A DNA stretch of 64,000 bases from Monarcha castaneiventris obscurior (GCA_026261815.1 JAMPIT010000258.1:19610501-19674500), one strand, 5' to 3'; positions 37,001-51,698 are shown, counted from the stretch's first letter. Numbers and translations are program-made. Notes: a model not told the origin generated them from the sequence alone.

Positions 37001-40000
37001 CAGGCAGCTTCTCTAGTGTTTCCATAGAAACCAGTATTATGGCATGGGAAGAAACAATTGTAGTTTTGCATAGGTATGTATTTCCAAGTTATAAATTTTC
37101 TTTTTGAAGTGAGTGCATACTTTAATCAAAGTTCTGGCTGAAGTCCTGGGGTCAGACATAGCTGAATTTACAGCGAGTCTAAGGCCAACATATCAGGATA
37201 CCTGGAGAGACAATGCACGGATTTAATATTGTTTGCCAGTGGGAATTCCTGGAGCTCAAAGTAATAATGTATTCTACATTAATGTGCAGTGAAGTGAGTG
37301 TAGCATTAATCTTCATAGAAAGTTCAGTTCTCTTGAGAATGTGGAAGGATAATATAAACCATGGTGATAGGAGGAAGAAGCCAGGTAACATGGGGTTACT
37401 TTTATGTAATTTCAATCTGATTCAAGGAAGTGAATATTTTCTCTCTGCAATTTGTCAGAAGCATGGCAAGATGGCAGATAAGAAGTGTCTCAATACTGTG
37501 AGCATGTGTATAGAACTCATACATCTTCCTTGAATTTGAAATTTTAAGATCCAATTAACAAAAAGAATTATTTTTGAAATTACTATAGCATCATCATTTA
37601 TGCTTTTCTACCTCAGAATCTGGATATTTTCCAGAGGCTGCATTTCTGCTATGAGAGATGTGCCTTAGGATGAATCTTAATTCATAATTTACCAACTGAG
37701 AATAAATTATTTTGTAATATTTACTATTATAGCAAGAATTTCTTTGATTGTGTATGGGGAAAGGGATGGAAAGTTGGGTGACTTCTGATGGGCTGTCTTG
37801 GTAGTACAGAAATGTACAAATGAAAATGTACCACCGTGCTTTGTTTTTTTCTTTGTAAACAGAAAACTTTGTATTTGCAAAAGTAGGTAATTGTTGCTCC
37901 TTTAATGAAAAGAATGGCTTTGTAACTTTCTCCTTTCTTGTTATCAGTGTTATTAGAATCTCATCAACTTGATTTTAAGCGTGACTTCAGGATCAGAGGG
38001 AAGTGGGGTAAGAAGCAGACACCGTGACTGTCATTGAACTTGGTGTTGCAATGGGAGGGGGTGTGTGGGGGACAGAGGATGCTGAAGTGCAAGAGGGGAT
38101 TTGGTAAAGAGGTCAAAGTTAGTGGGAAGATAGACTGGTGACCTGGTAGGAGAGCTGTGCCCTGCATTAATCACATGAAATGTTGTGCAGGACCAGCAAG
38201 AGCTTTTTTTTCAGATGTGTCAGAAAAGGATTTCTGTCCCTATGGCTAATGCACATGACAGCCTCAGCTCACACTTTCTTTTAAGGTCAGCTTCCCCAAA
38301 TACTGGGACAAAGCAATACTCCAGGGATGCAGAAGGAGTGGGATGACAGGGGGATGCTAAAGTTCACATGTATTCACTGAATTGTACCTAAACCAGCACG
38401 ACCTTACCATGCCAGTGCCTGCCCTGCAGCTCAGCTGCTGTCCCTGTGCACATCAGGCGCTTAAATTTACTTGCACTGCTGAAGCCTAGGCACAATTTTC
38501 CACACCCAAGTTTTCTTACATGTCCTTTGTCATTTTAGAACTAATTGCAGGATCAATTCCATTCATTTTCATAGCTAAGGACACATGACTAGAGTAGTGA
38601 TTCTTTGTGCAACAGAAATCTCAATGGCATAAAGGGAATAAGCCTACACAATACCTCAGTTTACAAATGAGAAAACACTGAATTTCTGATACAGGGTCAT
38701 ACTGAGGTTTAATTTATGGATGTTTATGTAATACTTTGAGATTTCTGGACATATATATCACTCTGCAAGATACACATGCAGCCTCCTTGCTGGGATCTCT
38801 TATTGCACACAGGAGCAACCCAGACTCTTGCCAAAGGTCCTTGAAGTCAGTAAAGCCAGTCAACTGAATGCAGTTTTGGTGGGGGAGTATTTGAATTATC
38901 CCAGACGACAATGAACAATTAAAAAATTACTTTTTCACTCACATCTACTGAGTTTTCAGTAGGAGCAGGTAAAATTTCGAGTTGTAACATTTTTATCCTG
39001 AGAAATACTTGCATTAGTATGATTTTTTTAAGTTTTATGAAAAGCTTTAGCTAAAATGAAGGTTGAGTGACAATGGAAAATAATAATAAAAGCCACATTT
39101 TGAACAAAGGCACTTACTTTGATAAAATATTATTTTAGCCTGAAATGTTTTATTTTCTAAATTTTCTTTTTCTTTCATAATTTGATAGAAAATTTGCATG
39201 CTTTTTTTTCCCCATCAGTGTCATCATTCCCCAGAGAAAGGAATTGCTCACAGAAGTCTAACTTTTAGTTATGTATGTATATTTTGAAAGGTATTGGTAG
39301 GCATTTACCTGGTGACATAGATGCACAAATATTCCTGGACCTATTACTACCTTGTTGATTTTTTCATGGCATTATTCTGAAGTAATTACTGGATATTTCT
39401 CTTTACTGATGTTGTTCTTGTATCAGTGTTTTGTGAAGTATTGCTTTGTTTCAGTGGTCAGTACATCCCTAGATACAAGTTGTAACACAGTGTCTAGATA
39501 GAGACATATCTATTTTAGTATTTCTAGATTCCTTTAAGTGTCCACCTCTTGCTTTTTTCCCAGGCATGTAAGATTTTATGTGTAATTTATTTTACTATTT
39601 GCCTGATCAGTGGCATCTGCTCTGAAAAATTCTTAGGCTTCCTTATTTTCCCAAGCATGGGACACAAGTGGCTTTTATATATAAGATACATTTAATAGTG
39701 TGACAGTTGCACTTTTTTGTGCTTGAAGCTTGTCGGGCAAAGACACACATAGATCAAAGAAACTTAAAATTCAGTGTCATGGTGGGGACAAAATTGCAAC
39801 CAACTCTACAACCAATAGGTTGTAGGAACTTCTGTCTTCCAGATGCCTTCAGAAAGTGAGGGAGGCTTTGCTTAGCATTACAGAGAGTTTTTTCACATCC
39901 ACAGTTAATGGAAATAAACATCAGAATCTTAGGCTACTGCAATTTTCAAATATCTGCACTGAAGTGAAATGGTCAGCACAAATTCACTGAGTTCTCTACA

Positions 40001-40639
40001 CTGCCCAGGGGTTTTTCTGCCAACTGAACCTTAGACAAGTGAGGCAGTATCCACTGCCAAGTTTCTCTCAGGGCTTCCCTACTGTTCTGTGCTGATGTGG
40101 TGAGGGAGCAAGAGGACAGCTTTGATGTGCTCATGAAAATGACAGCCAGGTTTCTCCTTTCTGTGGGGATGCAGGTGCTGATACTCAAAGATAGAACACC
40201 ATCTTCATAATGGCTCAGGACAGTGTCAAGCAGGGATGTTGTGGGTGCAGAGTTCTACTGGCAGTGCCAGCAATGGAAAGCATATTCAGGGAAAACCGAG
40301 ACAGAAATATCAGTACCTGGGTCAGTTATCTACCTGTCAGAATATATAGTCACCACCTCTGCTAAGAACTGAAAAATAGTAGCACCTTAAGAAATGCAAG
40401 TCACTAGAGTGAGCCCTTAAGGAAAAAACCCCACAAACCATGTTGCTTTAGTGTTATTTATATTGTATTCCATATGTATGTACACATGTATAAGCAGCTC
40501 TTAACTAAGTGTCACAATAATTTCAGAAGTGTCTTCAAAACTGAAATTATACTTCTTGTGCCTCTTCTCTGCTCTTTGGAAAATATTGTGTTAGACAAAA
40601 GGACTGCAAGGGTTGTTTTTCAAATTCCTGGTGTGTAGA
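34061..40639. other. Unique AT-rich noncoding DNA
   Basis: No gene or known transposon is recognised. Small dyads such as 40517-40550 (ATAATTTCAG with CTGAAATTAT, 14-nt loop) are near chance expectation. A slightly GC-richer patch at 38380-38460 shows nothing specific. Confidence 0.5.
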
Positions 40640-40830
40640 GTGTGGAAATTTAATCATTACAGCTAATTAGTTCTCCAGATAACAAAGGTTCATGCCTGTA
40701 TGCTGTGAGCTTGTGGGCCTTTAAAGTGACAGGAAACAGGTAGACTGAGCTGCAAACGAGTTATGGAACGAATTCAAATCGAGCTGTATTTAGGACATCA
40801 GAATTATGTAAGGATGAGTTTTTCATTAAA
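40640..40830. promoter_or_regulatory. Candidate conserved noncoding element (homeodomain/SOX motifs)
   Basis: TAATCATTA, the palindromic homeodomain site CTAATTAG (40663-40670) and the SOX/TCF-type word AACAAAGG (40681-40688) lie within 45 bp. Three CpGs follow (40757, 40769, 40780) in otherwise AT-rich DNA. The combination suggests a developmental enhancer. The claim rests on motif content only. Confidence 0.28.
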
Positions 40831-41716
40831 GTCTGAACCTTTTATAGCTTCTATTTTCAGGTTCCTAGAACTTCATTTTAATGTACAATATTAATTAAGA
40901 AAAATTGCTTTTTAAACTATTATTTCAAACAACTTCTCATTAAAATAAATTCTGAACATAAAAACGTTCTACAAGGAGTCCATAGTAAATTAAAAAGGGT
41001 TTCTCCTGTATTATGTGTGGTGGCTTCTCATTTTTTAGTTACTTATAGCTGATACCATAGTGGTAAATTGACTTTAATCTTACAGTGATTAATATGTGAT
41101 AAGGTATAGAAACCAAGTTAATAGGAAAGTATAGTGAAATATGAATTCTGCCTTTCTGAAATAAGTGCAGAATTCAGACCTGCATCTTCTCTTGGGCCAG
41201 GTGAGTAAATGATACCTTGTAGAGGAAGAGTGTTCTCTTACAGTCTGAGTGCTCTTTGCGGGTTTCTGTCTGTTCTACACAGCAATGGCAATATGACTTT
41301 CTAGAGTAAAGTGTGGGGGTTTTGTCACTGATGCAATTTGTTCTTAAAGGTGAAGTGCTAAGCATCCCCTTATTTTACTGCTTTTCTTCACAGCTACTTT
41401 TTTCTCGACTTAAACCTTTTATTTAATTATTAGATTGATTTTTCCCCCCAATTTTTCTTGATCATTACATCTTTCTATATGGTACCAAAATTCAATCTTA
41501 CATGTAATGAATCAAATACAAATGATTGCTAGAAGCACATGATCATACAGAGATATTAATTGTTTGAGCTAATAACATTTTTTTTCCACAAAGCCATGAT
41601 TTAATGCTACAGTAACAGAAAAACCATTCAAAGCTCTTGAAAAAACCAGAGAAATTTTACATGTCAACTTGAGAATACTCTTGCCTAGAGGTTGTAATGC
41701 ACAGACATTAGAAATA
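40831..41716. other. Unique AT-rich noncoding DNA
   Basis: Nothing recognisable is present. Confidence 0.55.
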
Positions 41717-41756
41717 GGGTTTGCGGGTTTTGGTTTTGTTTTTGGTTTTGCTTTTC
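41717..41756 (+). repeat. G/T low-complexity tract
   Basis: GGGTTTGCGGGTTTTGG continues as GTTTTG-type units. It has some G-run spacing compatible with a weak quadruplex but is mostly simple sequence. Confidence 0.75.
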
Positions 41757-41820
41757 AAAGGATGTGAAAGAGAAAACATTACCTGACTAAATGCAGGCTG
41801 GAGCTAGGAACTGTGATTAT

Positions 41821-41843
41821 GGGGGGCGGGGGGGGGGGGGGGG
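41821..41843 (+). repeat. Homopolymeric G tract, 23 bp with one C
   Basis: G6, C, then G16 can be read directly, flanked by GATTAT and AAATCC. Long G runs form quadruplexes, stall polymerases and are error-prone in sequencing, so the exact length and the lone C should be treated as uncertain. The neighbouring G/T tract at 41717-41756 lies about 65 bp upstream. Confidence 0.97.
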
Positions 41844-44800
41844 AAATCCTACATTAAAATGCAAGTAAAAAGGAAAGTAAGGTAATTGATGATAATTTAA
41901 TTAAATATAAGCTGTAGAATATGCTGTTGAACTACTAAAAGTAAGTGCACATATGAATAGAATTGAATTTATTTTTGTCCAGTTTTCTTCCAAAGGTCTG
42001 AGACATTTCCTGAAATAGGAAAACACTTTGGGGAAACAGCAATTAAGTGTATTCAAATGCTTCTGGAAATTTAAAAAGCATTCATAGTTTATGTGCTCAC
42101 ATAAGACAACAGCTACAGGAAAAAACAAAGATGTTTTATTATTTTATTGTTACTGAGCATGCAGTATTTTTGGCTGTCTTTGAAGCAGAATTTAGTACTG
42201 GGTATCTGGTGTGCAAAAGCTTCAGTTACCATTCAGAATCCCTTTGATGTGTGGAGACTGAATAGGGAGAGCCTGAGATGATGCTGGAGGAATGAGGAAA
42301 AACTTAAGAAGCAATCACACTTTCAGAAAGTTAACTGTAAGTAAAAGTGGTAAAATTCTAGTGTGAGTCACTCTGAAGCCAGAGTGATTGGGTATGGTCT
42401 AAAGCATTGATCGAAAAATGCATTTAACATATGCTTTAGTACTTTGTGAAATTGTGGCCTAACAGTGCAGCTTTACTGGGAGAATGTAACTAGAGAAAAT
42501 TAAAAGAGTTCAGGGAACAGAACCTGGCACTAAAGTTTTCCAAAGTTTGAAAATGGGATTTATTGCTTTATCATGAATCATTAGTTTCCATCAAGTCAGA
42601 CTTGCATGCTAGGTAATAGAAAGGCTGAAAATCATTTTGGGATTAGGAGAGAAAATTTTTTAAAATGTATTTCATAATCTTTCTTTTGTATTTCAACCTC
42701 TTGTCTTTCTGTAGCTATAATTAAAGGAAATCCATATCGCAGACTTGTGTATCACAACTGCTTTTTGTCTTCTATTGAATTTTGTTTCAGGTACAACAAA
42801 GCTGCTGGGTGAAAGTGTCATAACCATAAAATAGAAGAGTGGGTTAGAAAATGGGGAGGTTATTTTCCAAAAGAAAAGTAGAAATGGAGAGAAACTGTTG
42901 ATTACTCTTATCCTTTCTTGCAAATAGGTCTTGCAGCACATTCATACTCTGTTTAATTAACATCATTCATACATTAACAGTTCCCTTCTTTATTATTGGT
43001 TAGAATTTTTTCTGCTTCACTGGGGGCATGTTAATACAAATAAAAGCATTACAGTATCTGCAGGTGAACATTCTTGGCTTTTTTACTGTAAAAATAGGAA
43101 GACTATATCATGTTAAATATTTTTTAAAGGCAATGTTATCTCCTTGTTTCAAAGTTTTACCAAGCCTCCTAGAAAATACACATTCATGTAGAGGACCTCA
43201 GTGTTTCTATCCATAAAAGAGTTAGGCTCTGCTTGTACAAAAATATTTATTTAGAAAACTAGATTGATTTGCTGTAAATAAGGGAATGATCTTCTGATTT
43301 TTATTTTACTCTCACTTTGCAGCACATCTGAGAGTATTCTGGAAAAAAGTTACTTTCATTATCTGTGCAATGAAGGTGGCTCAATATTCCTTTACAGCTC
43401 TCGTGGGATGTAACATGGTTAAAATCAGGAGTGGGTTTATCAGTAGGGACAAGGGCTGTGTGGTGAGAAAGGGGCTGTGTGCCTGTGCAGCCCTGAAGCC
43501 CAATGACAGCTGGTTCCTCTTCCCAAGTACATGCTTTTTGCTTCATTGACATCTAGACCAGTTTATGATTCATGGAGACATTCAGATCCATCTCTGATTC
43601 CATCACTGGAGTTCCCATGCAGACCCATTGAGTTAAGCATTCAAAATCTGAGTGCTGCTGAATCCGGATGAGATGAATCTTCATTTTGTAATTATTTCTT
43701 TGCCCCAATGTGTAGTGATAAAAGATCTTGATCTGTTTAATGGTAGCAGATTTTTGTTTATGGAAAGTTATTCACTACTTACTGTTTTTATATTCAATAT
43801 AATTGAGATGAAAGGCTTTGTATATGTAATTACATTCCCCTGATATTATTCAGGCTAATGGTTTATAGGTAATTTAGGCATTGGATTTGTAGCATAAACA
43901 ACAAATTATTTATTGTGATCTGTGTAGTGTGGCAGTTTTAGGCAAATATAGTATTTCAAATTCTTTGTGTGAATTATTTTGTTTTACATTTTCCTTTGTC
44001 ACTTTAATACCAATCCTATTTATGGGTGTTATTCTACAGTAGATAGTAGTGTATTTAAATATTTTATGGGTGATATTATTATCCTCCTGCCATGGAATGA
44101 TTAGTATTCTGTATGTCTTCAAAAAAGTGTTTTCTGCAGCATCTTCCCATCTTTGGTGTTTCTTTGTATAAATTACAGACTAGAAAATAGCTATATATTT
44201 ATTGTTTGTGAGAGATTGTGGATTGTGATTGTACTTTATCAGTTTATTTTTCTTGTTAATCATGCTCAGCTTAAACTTCCTACTTATTGATGTAAGTAGG
44301 TGAAATAAATAAGTGCATTTAAGAATAAGGTTATTCTTGAAATACAATTGCAATATATGAAGTGTATTAACTTTTAGCAGCTGCACACCTCTCTGAGCTT
44401 CACTCATCCCTCAGTAGTCAAAGCAAGTTGCTCTTCACTTTTCCCTTTTTGGACAATGGTTGTTTTCTGAGGTGAAATAGATTGTGCTTGGTATCACAAG
44501 TATCATTTTATGTGTCTGTGATGTTATCAAAAAGAATAATCTTTAATCTATAATGCTGAACTGATGAAGTTGCAACAAGCCTCATTTAGTAGCATAGTTA
44601 CCTAACATTTGTTGTAACAGGTGCAGCAAAGCACTATCACAGGGTCTGATTAAAAACATTGATCAATCCCATTTCTCACTTCCTGCTGTGGACAGTCATG
44701 GGAATTTACTGAAACACCTCACATTTCTTATTTCTGATTTTTCTAGAGGGAGACTATGCCATGAAAAAAATTGGTCAGTGTAACTGTATTTACAAAAATT

Positions 44801-47800
44801 ACTGTGGAATTTATTAGAATTGATGGACAAAGACAAGACAAAATCCTTTTATATTTTTTTTCTATTTTTTATATCACTTCCAATACACAAGTGCTTAGAA
44901 GAACAATCTATTTGATTAACACAATTATTTTTTAAACCCAGGGCGATTATCTTTCATATAAGGAAAAATAACATATACCTGAAAAAAATTGCTTAAAATT
45001 TACCTAAGGTACTATGTTTGTAACAGAAAAGGTCCTCTTTTTAATTGATTCCACTTTTTCCTTTTTCTGTCCACTCCCTATTGCCTGCCAAAAGGGATTA
45101 ATTCTATTCCCCATGTCTGCCCATGAATCAGACTGGGCTCTACTTTACTCTGAAGTCTATTGTGCAGAGTGATGTTCAGATAACTCTAAATAATTACATG
45201 AAATATATTAACAATGCACAGTGTAGTAATTCATTTTTACAAAGCAGTGCATTAAATATTGGTGGACAGTTGCTGACACTGCAGTATTTTGAGAGCAAAT
45301 TGATTTGTTTATTGATGTCCCTTCTGTCTGTCCTTTGCTCTTGCTTTACATGCCTTCCTCCTTTGCTAGTGCATGTGTAAACAGTCCCAGTTTAAGCTGA
45401 CGCATTCATTCTGAATGAAAAAAGGAGCTGAGGGAAATTCAGTGACAAGAGAGGGATTGAATTGAAGGCTTTTGAGCCCTATCCATGACCTATCATGTTT
45501 TCTTTTTCATTTCCTAAAATGTTTCAAATAGGATAGGGAATCATATAATTTTAAATGCTTGGATCTTACGATGCATTTAACATATTTTCTATGATAGCTC
45601 TTTTTCTTAAGATTGCTCTCCATATTTCTTTATCTCCTATCCCAGGATAGGTGCACAGAGTGATTTTGCCTTGAGATGGAAGGTTGGTCACAAGTCTTTA
45701 TGCTCCCTGGATGTAGGGGGGCAAGAGACACTATGGCTTGATGGTGAAGACTGCTTTTACATGAAGGAAAATAACACAGTGCCAGCAGAGCTGTCTGGGG
45801 ACACCACATGGGCCCTGCCATGTGATGCTGCAACTCTGTCATTGCTCTAAGTGACTAAAGCAGCTCTGTTGCCCTGGGTTTTAAGGGTGAATTCAGATAC
45901 CCTGCCTCTGCCCATGTTATCTCTGTAGAGCAGATTTTTGGTCTCTCTATGACAATAGTGTATCTCACCCTTAGATAGCTATCGAGATGCTTTCATGTAC
46001 TCTGAGATTTCAACTGTGTGGGGCATTGTAATTTGAGAAATTATGCATTATTATTTCTATTAGGTTCAATGAAATACTTGATAAGAGGTTTGCTCAAGAG
46101 AGTATCTCCATGGCTGCTGGTTCTTTCTTTTAAGCTGAAGAAGCCATGCCATTGAGAAAAAAAGAACCTTTTGTAAAAAGATACAAAAATTGGTGATGTC
46201 TGTGTTACCAGTTGTGCTTGGTCAGGTTAAACTTATAATTATCCATGAACTGGTTCTCCATAAAGGCTGACTGACAAACAAGTGACTACAGAGTTCAAGG
46301 AGTGAAAATGTGGTTATATGAATTGATTAGGAACAAAGGCTTTTATCCATTTGTTACTTAGTCATTACTCACTATCTTTCAATGACCTCTAAAAGCAACA
46401 TTTCTGTGAAGGAAAACTAATCTTTTTTATTGCCTTGCTATTCATATAACATCAGCATACCCACTTCCTGATTAAAGACCTGCTGTTTTTCAGACACAGT
46501 GATGGCAAGAAAGAAATGCTTTTCTTGTGGTCTTTAGGAGGAATAGGGAAAACTATTCTACTGTATGATCATCCTGATCTGAAACCTGAAATACCATCAT
46601 CCAAGAACTCTGGAGTTAAGTCATATGTACTCCCCACATCCATTTGGCATTAGCTTTGTGAAGAAATACACTCTTCCGCTGAAGTTCTTTCCACCTTCTT
46701 CTGCCACCTTCCAGGGCAAACTTTATGGATGCTGCACTGTTTGCTGCTTCCTTTTTTTAGGAGGAATACTAGGACTGATGCTGCTGAAAACACTGAGACA
46801 TAGCAAGGGAACTGGTATGTCATGAATCATGTTACAGCTGGGAACTAATAGCTTCTGACCTCCTTCCTCTGCTTTTTCTCTGAGGGAAAAGTGAATTAAC
46901 CTCGTGAAAGATGTGCTTAATTTCCTCCTGGTATTTTCCATCAGGAATCTTAGAGTTCAAGCTTGTTTCATTCCTTTTGGAATTCTGGTTGAGCATATGG
47001 AAGCTCTTTGTAAAATTTGTGGTATACTATGTTTTCTTCTTGTTTAGTATTAATTTATTTAGGGTTATGAATTTAGTTGCTGCTTTAATGAGGGTCAAAA
47101 AGGAAAATTGGAAAATCAGCTGACTAACAAAAAGGAGGTCTTTGTACCCATATGAATCTTAAAAGTGATAGTTACCATTAAAAAAAGATCCACTTTGCTT
47201 TAAAAAGCTTTTCCTCTCTCTTATGTTAAAATGGCCCTTATGAATGCTAACATTAAAAATGACTAAAAGATTTAAAAAATAACTACTCATCCTGAAACAA
47301 AAGCAAGCATAGATGTGATCTGCAGAACTTTTAGTACTGGATGACCCCTGGATGTGGGACTGCATCTTTAAAAGGAAGGGTGTCTGTTCCCCTCCTTGTT
47401 GAGGCAGCAAAGGGTTTGTGTTTGGATTTGAGTATGAGCCACTATTTTGTACAACAGAGATCTTACTTTTCCTGCACTCATTTTTACTGCTGTTTTTCTT
47501 GTGGTCCTCCAGCTTCTCACTTGCATTCATTCTGTGATTGAGCTGGGACATATTAAGAGGCTTGGTTTTTGGTCTGTTTTTGTTTTTTTCCTCTTCATAG
47601 CTTTATTTTACTTTTTTTTGTATTCTCATAGTTATTAGTCTTACAAGTAGTGTGGGGAAAGGAAAGCATGTTTCTGACAAGCCATTGGCCTTGTTTTTAT
47701 CTGATGGAACTCATAGCTAAAATCAGATCTGTCACTGTTCTCAGCACTTTACTTAAAGCTGCTTTGGGTTTCTTCACCACTGTTTTCATCCTCAGAATTG

Positions 47801-50800
47801 TAAATCAATACCCTTTGATCTAAACATAAAAGCCTGGAAGGCTTATGTTGAGGATATCTTCCCTTGTGCCTCACTTCATTCAGTTCTGCTGCTAAATCTG
47901 GTCTAAGGAAATCAAAAGCGATACTGAATTGACATTTAATAGCTCTCCTCAAGGCTGCCAGAAGGTAATTTCTCAGAAAGTTTGAAGTTTGAAACAAAAT
48001 TTGCAGAGTACTGCTCTATTATTAGCACTCCACTTAGCATATGCAAGTAGGTTTTTGAAAGCAGCGCATAATACCTGAACTAGAAACTCTAAATGCTTCT
48101 GCTTTAATTAAAATTGAATTTTCTGAGGAATAATAAAAAATACTCAAAAGAATATGGAAGAGGAAGAATTCTTGTTGAGGAATTCTGAGGAACAGATGTG
48201 TTTTGTCAACTGTAACAATTTGGACCATATGGAGTAAACTGTAACTAAACTAAAACAGAGTTGCCTCCAATTTTTACAAAAATCAATTTTTAAGCTTTTT
48301 GGTGTCTTGTTAGTTCACTTCTACAGACTAGTGCTCAATGGTGTGTCACTTTTAGTTGCTATTGCACAGTAAGAATTAGTGTTTTCTTCCAAGGTCCCAG
48401 GAATCCTAATGTCTATTAATCAGCTGTTACAAACCTGTGCTTTCTTTTAATTGATTCTGTAAGGCAATAATGAGGTTTGTATTCAGACTTTTGAAACATA
48501 CTGAAAAATTAAAATGTGTGGGAAATGTAAAATTGCTGTTTTAGTTGAGTTTAAAATACATAGTAGCATCTCTGCCAGCTGGACTAAACTGAGGAGACCT
48601 CTTGAAAAAGCAAAGCTTTTTCCTGTGTAACTTCTGTTATAATGTGGTGACTTAGTCATTAGATAACTCATGTCTTCAGCATTTGAGCACTAAGGACTGT
48701 TACATCTGGGAACTCAGCTCCTTGGACAGAAGGATACCTTGTTCAGACACAGACTTCTGACATCTGATGAGCTTTTCATTTTTCCATAAATGAACTGGGA
48801 CTCCTAAGATGATTCTTCCTATTGTCAGAGTTTTTTTATTATTATTTGTAATACTTATGCTTTTTGCTGGAACAGATCTCAGTTCTGTTTGAAGAAATTA
48901 CTGGGTAAGTTCAAAAAGGAGCCATAGTCCTGCTTACAACACAGAAATCCAGTGCTACCAGTGGTGTGACAGTGGGTATGAGAGTGGGAATTACTAGAGC
49001 TGAAATGTTCAACGAGGTAAATAGAGCAATGCAAATCTCAAGGGCTTCTGAAATACAGAACACGCAAGGACGATTTTGAGAATGTGTATTACATTGCTGC
49101 CTCCTGTCACACCATGCACCAAACATCTCTTTCCTCTCTTCAGCTTCTAAAAATCAATTTGATGTGACTGCCTCCAGTTTGAAATTAGCATGATTTAATC
49201 TGTGATATGGGAAAAATCTCTCTCATGGAAAAGGCCCAAATGGGAAATCTAATGATAGCATATTCCCCAGGGAAAGCTGCCACCCTAGACTGTGTCCCTG
49301 TAGGAGGGGAAGTGAACAGCTGCAATATATCTTGTATAAAATGTGTGTGTGCATGTGTATGGTGATATGACACAACACTTTGTGACAGCTCATTTTATTC
49401 TGGGTTCTTCACATGACAGATGAAATGATTTCTGTGATTATTCTTAGGTATAAGACCCAAAGTCAGTTCTGTTAATACTTGGACTGTTTGGCATAAAATA
49501 CATTTAGGTATCTCATTTAAACATCCCTCTGGAAAAGAAGCTCTGGAAATCAGAAGTGATTGAGTGGATGAGCTGCAACTATATTGCTTCTAGGCCCAGT
49601 AAAAAGGCAAGTATAAGGGGCTGATTTTCATTTCAAGTGTTTCATCTGAGGTGAAGTTTCATCCCAAGGCTTACATAACCAAACTAGCTTTTCCTGTAGT
49701 TGAATTATCCCTTGTTTTACTTCTAAGTTAAATTAAGATCATTGAAATTTTGTGCTAAGGAGTAGGAAAAGTTTAAATATATCCTTGCTTTAGAACAAAA
49801 ATGTACATTAATCATAACCAGCGATAAAATACTAATTGTCGTTACAAGATTTTATCACTACTTAGGATTAGAAGTAGATCAATTATATAATTTGACATAC
49901 TGCTAAGGAAATTATTGTACATATATCTATGCCTTAATTTAAAATAATTGGTAGGTTTATAATTTAATGTGAATATAGAATATTTCAAGAGTACATACTA
50001 CAATTAGTAAACTAAGTAAGAGAAGTGTATGTAATCTCCTAAAGCTTGAAGAGGTTTTGTTGCTTCTGTATTCATTATGTAGCAATAGTGCAATTCTTAT
50101 TATTCATTTAGAGAAAATACTGCTGAACTTTGGTGAAAATTCTTTTCTCGTTTTGAACAATCAGTGTGACTTTGTCATACATTTTCAAGTTTCCAGCTGG
50201 GCTGGTTTGCTTTCATTCAGGATTGAACTCAGTTGCTGTGTTTCCAGGATTACTGAAAGGTTGAACCTATTTCAACGATGTATAGGATCTACAGAATAAC
50301 AATTCTGCAACTTATATGCTTAAGAGAGAGGGAATATGTCCAGAAAAATTCACTTAAATCATCTATCAAACGTGCCAGCACAGCTGGTGGCTTTATTTCT
50401 CAGGAAAGCAGAGAGAGATGGAAGGGCATGAGGGGAGCTCTTATTGATTGCTTTCTGGGAAAATTATTCTATGAGTTACTTTTGCAAAGAATGTAATTTC
50501 CCTGAGGTATAGCAGGAATAGTATGAAAAGCTCTGGGAGAAATAGTTCCCTGATTGATTTTTTTCGATACGAAATGATGGTGTTCTCTCAGAACCAGAAC
50601 TGTATCAGCTCCACAAGTATCACTAGAGCTGGGTATGACTTCATGTGTTTGATAAAACTACAGGTAACTTTGGAAAGACCTACTGGAAGGAAAAAATGGA
50701 AATTGGGAAGAAGAGAGATTTTTACTTCTCAATGAACTGTTCATGTAATAACAAGACAAATAATTAATTGTGAGATGTAAAGCCCTGACTGTCTCACAAG

Positions 50801-51613
50801 GCTACTTTCTTTCCCATTTCTGTTATGAAAGCCCTGAAAATACACTAGTGCAGGTTATGATACTTTTGACCTGTACTGTAATGTTGACTTTTTTAAGATC
50901 TGAAGCCAAAGGCATTATCCTTCTTAAAACTGAAACTGGGACTTGTACAACTGTATCGGTTTTTCGACATCAAATCCTATGATATAGCTGCAATCTGTGA
51001 TTCAGATATAGTCTCATCTCCCACAAGTGAGAGCAGCTTAAAACAAAAAAATAAAAATATCAGTTTAGAAATTATATTATTTTATGGATTTGTCTAATAT
51101 TTAGCATTTTCCAGTATTATAGTAATCTGATAAGTGAATTGAACTTGAAAATGAAAATTATATAAATGTTTGTGGAAGACTAGCCTTTTACATTTAGGGA
51201 AGAAAAGCAATTTTTAAGAAGATAAAATACCAAAAGAAAAAAGAACTCGGTGTCCCTGCATATGACAGGTGAAAGTTCTAAAGTCAGAGGGAATTGGATG
51301 TCACTCAGTTACTGTCAATCCTCATTGCTTACTGTCACACTGAGAAAAACATAGTTAATTTTTTCTGACTTGCAGAGTCTTACTGTACAGCCACAGAATG
51401 ACATCACCGACACTGGCATTCCTGTACAATATTTGTAAAACAGTCTCGTTGCTGGAAAACATTGCTTCAGTAGTCAAAGTGATAGAGTCATGTTCTGAAC
51501 TTTATTTTTGTATGCTTATAGCTTCCTAAAGTAATTGCAGGCTGTATACATATTTTTGTGTTCAAAATTCATGAATGTATTTACAAGAGGTGAATTGTTT
51601 TGTCTTCCTCCAG
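41844..51613. other. Unique AT-rich noncoding DNA
   Basis: No gene or known transposon is recognised over nearly 10 kb. The 130-codon minus frame at 47159-47551 is Ser/Asn/Lys-rich, lacks any recognisable domain and overlaps plus-strand frames of similar quality. GC-richer patches (for example 45640-45850) hold nothing specific. A small dyad at about 42367-42386 (TCACTCTG with CAGAGTGA) is 8 bp and unremarkable. Confidence 0.5.
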
Positions 51614-51698
51614 ACTAAGAAGAGAACCCTATAATTTGAAGTTCACAAAGGCAGCGATCTGCAAGCCAGCAGAATTATAGATGAAGAGCTGCTCTGTG
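51614..51698 (+). other. Candidate 85-nt noncoding exon (unproven)
   Basis: A strong acceptor (TTGTTTTGTCTTCCTCCAG, ending 51613) and a good donor (CTCTGTG|GTGAGTAAAC, GT at 51699) bracket 85 nt. All three frames contain a stop, so if real it is a noncoding RNA or 5' UTR exon, not coding sequence. It lies about 690 bp upstream of another splice-bounded segment on the same strand (52386-52427), so the two could belong to one transcript. Confidence 0.25.

Noticed and set aside
47159..47551. 130-codon minus-strand frame
   Set aside because: Ser/Asn/Lys-rich, overlapped by plus-strand frames, and no known domain.
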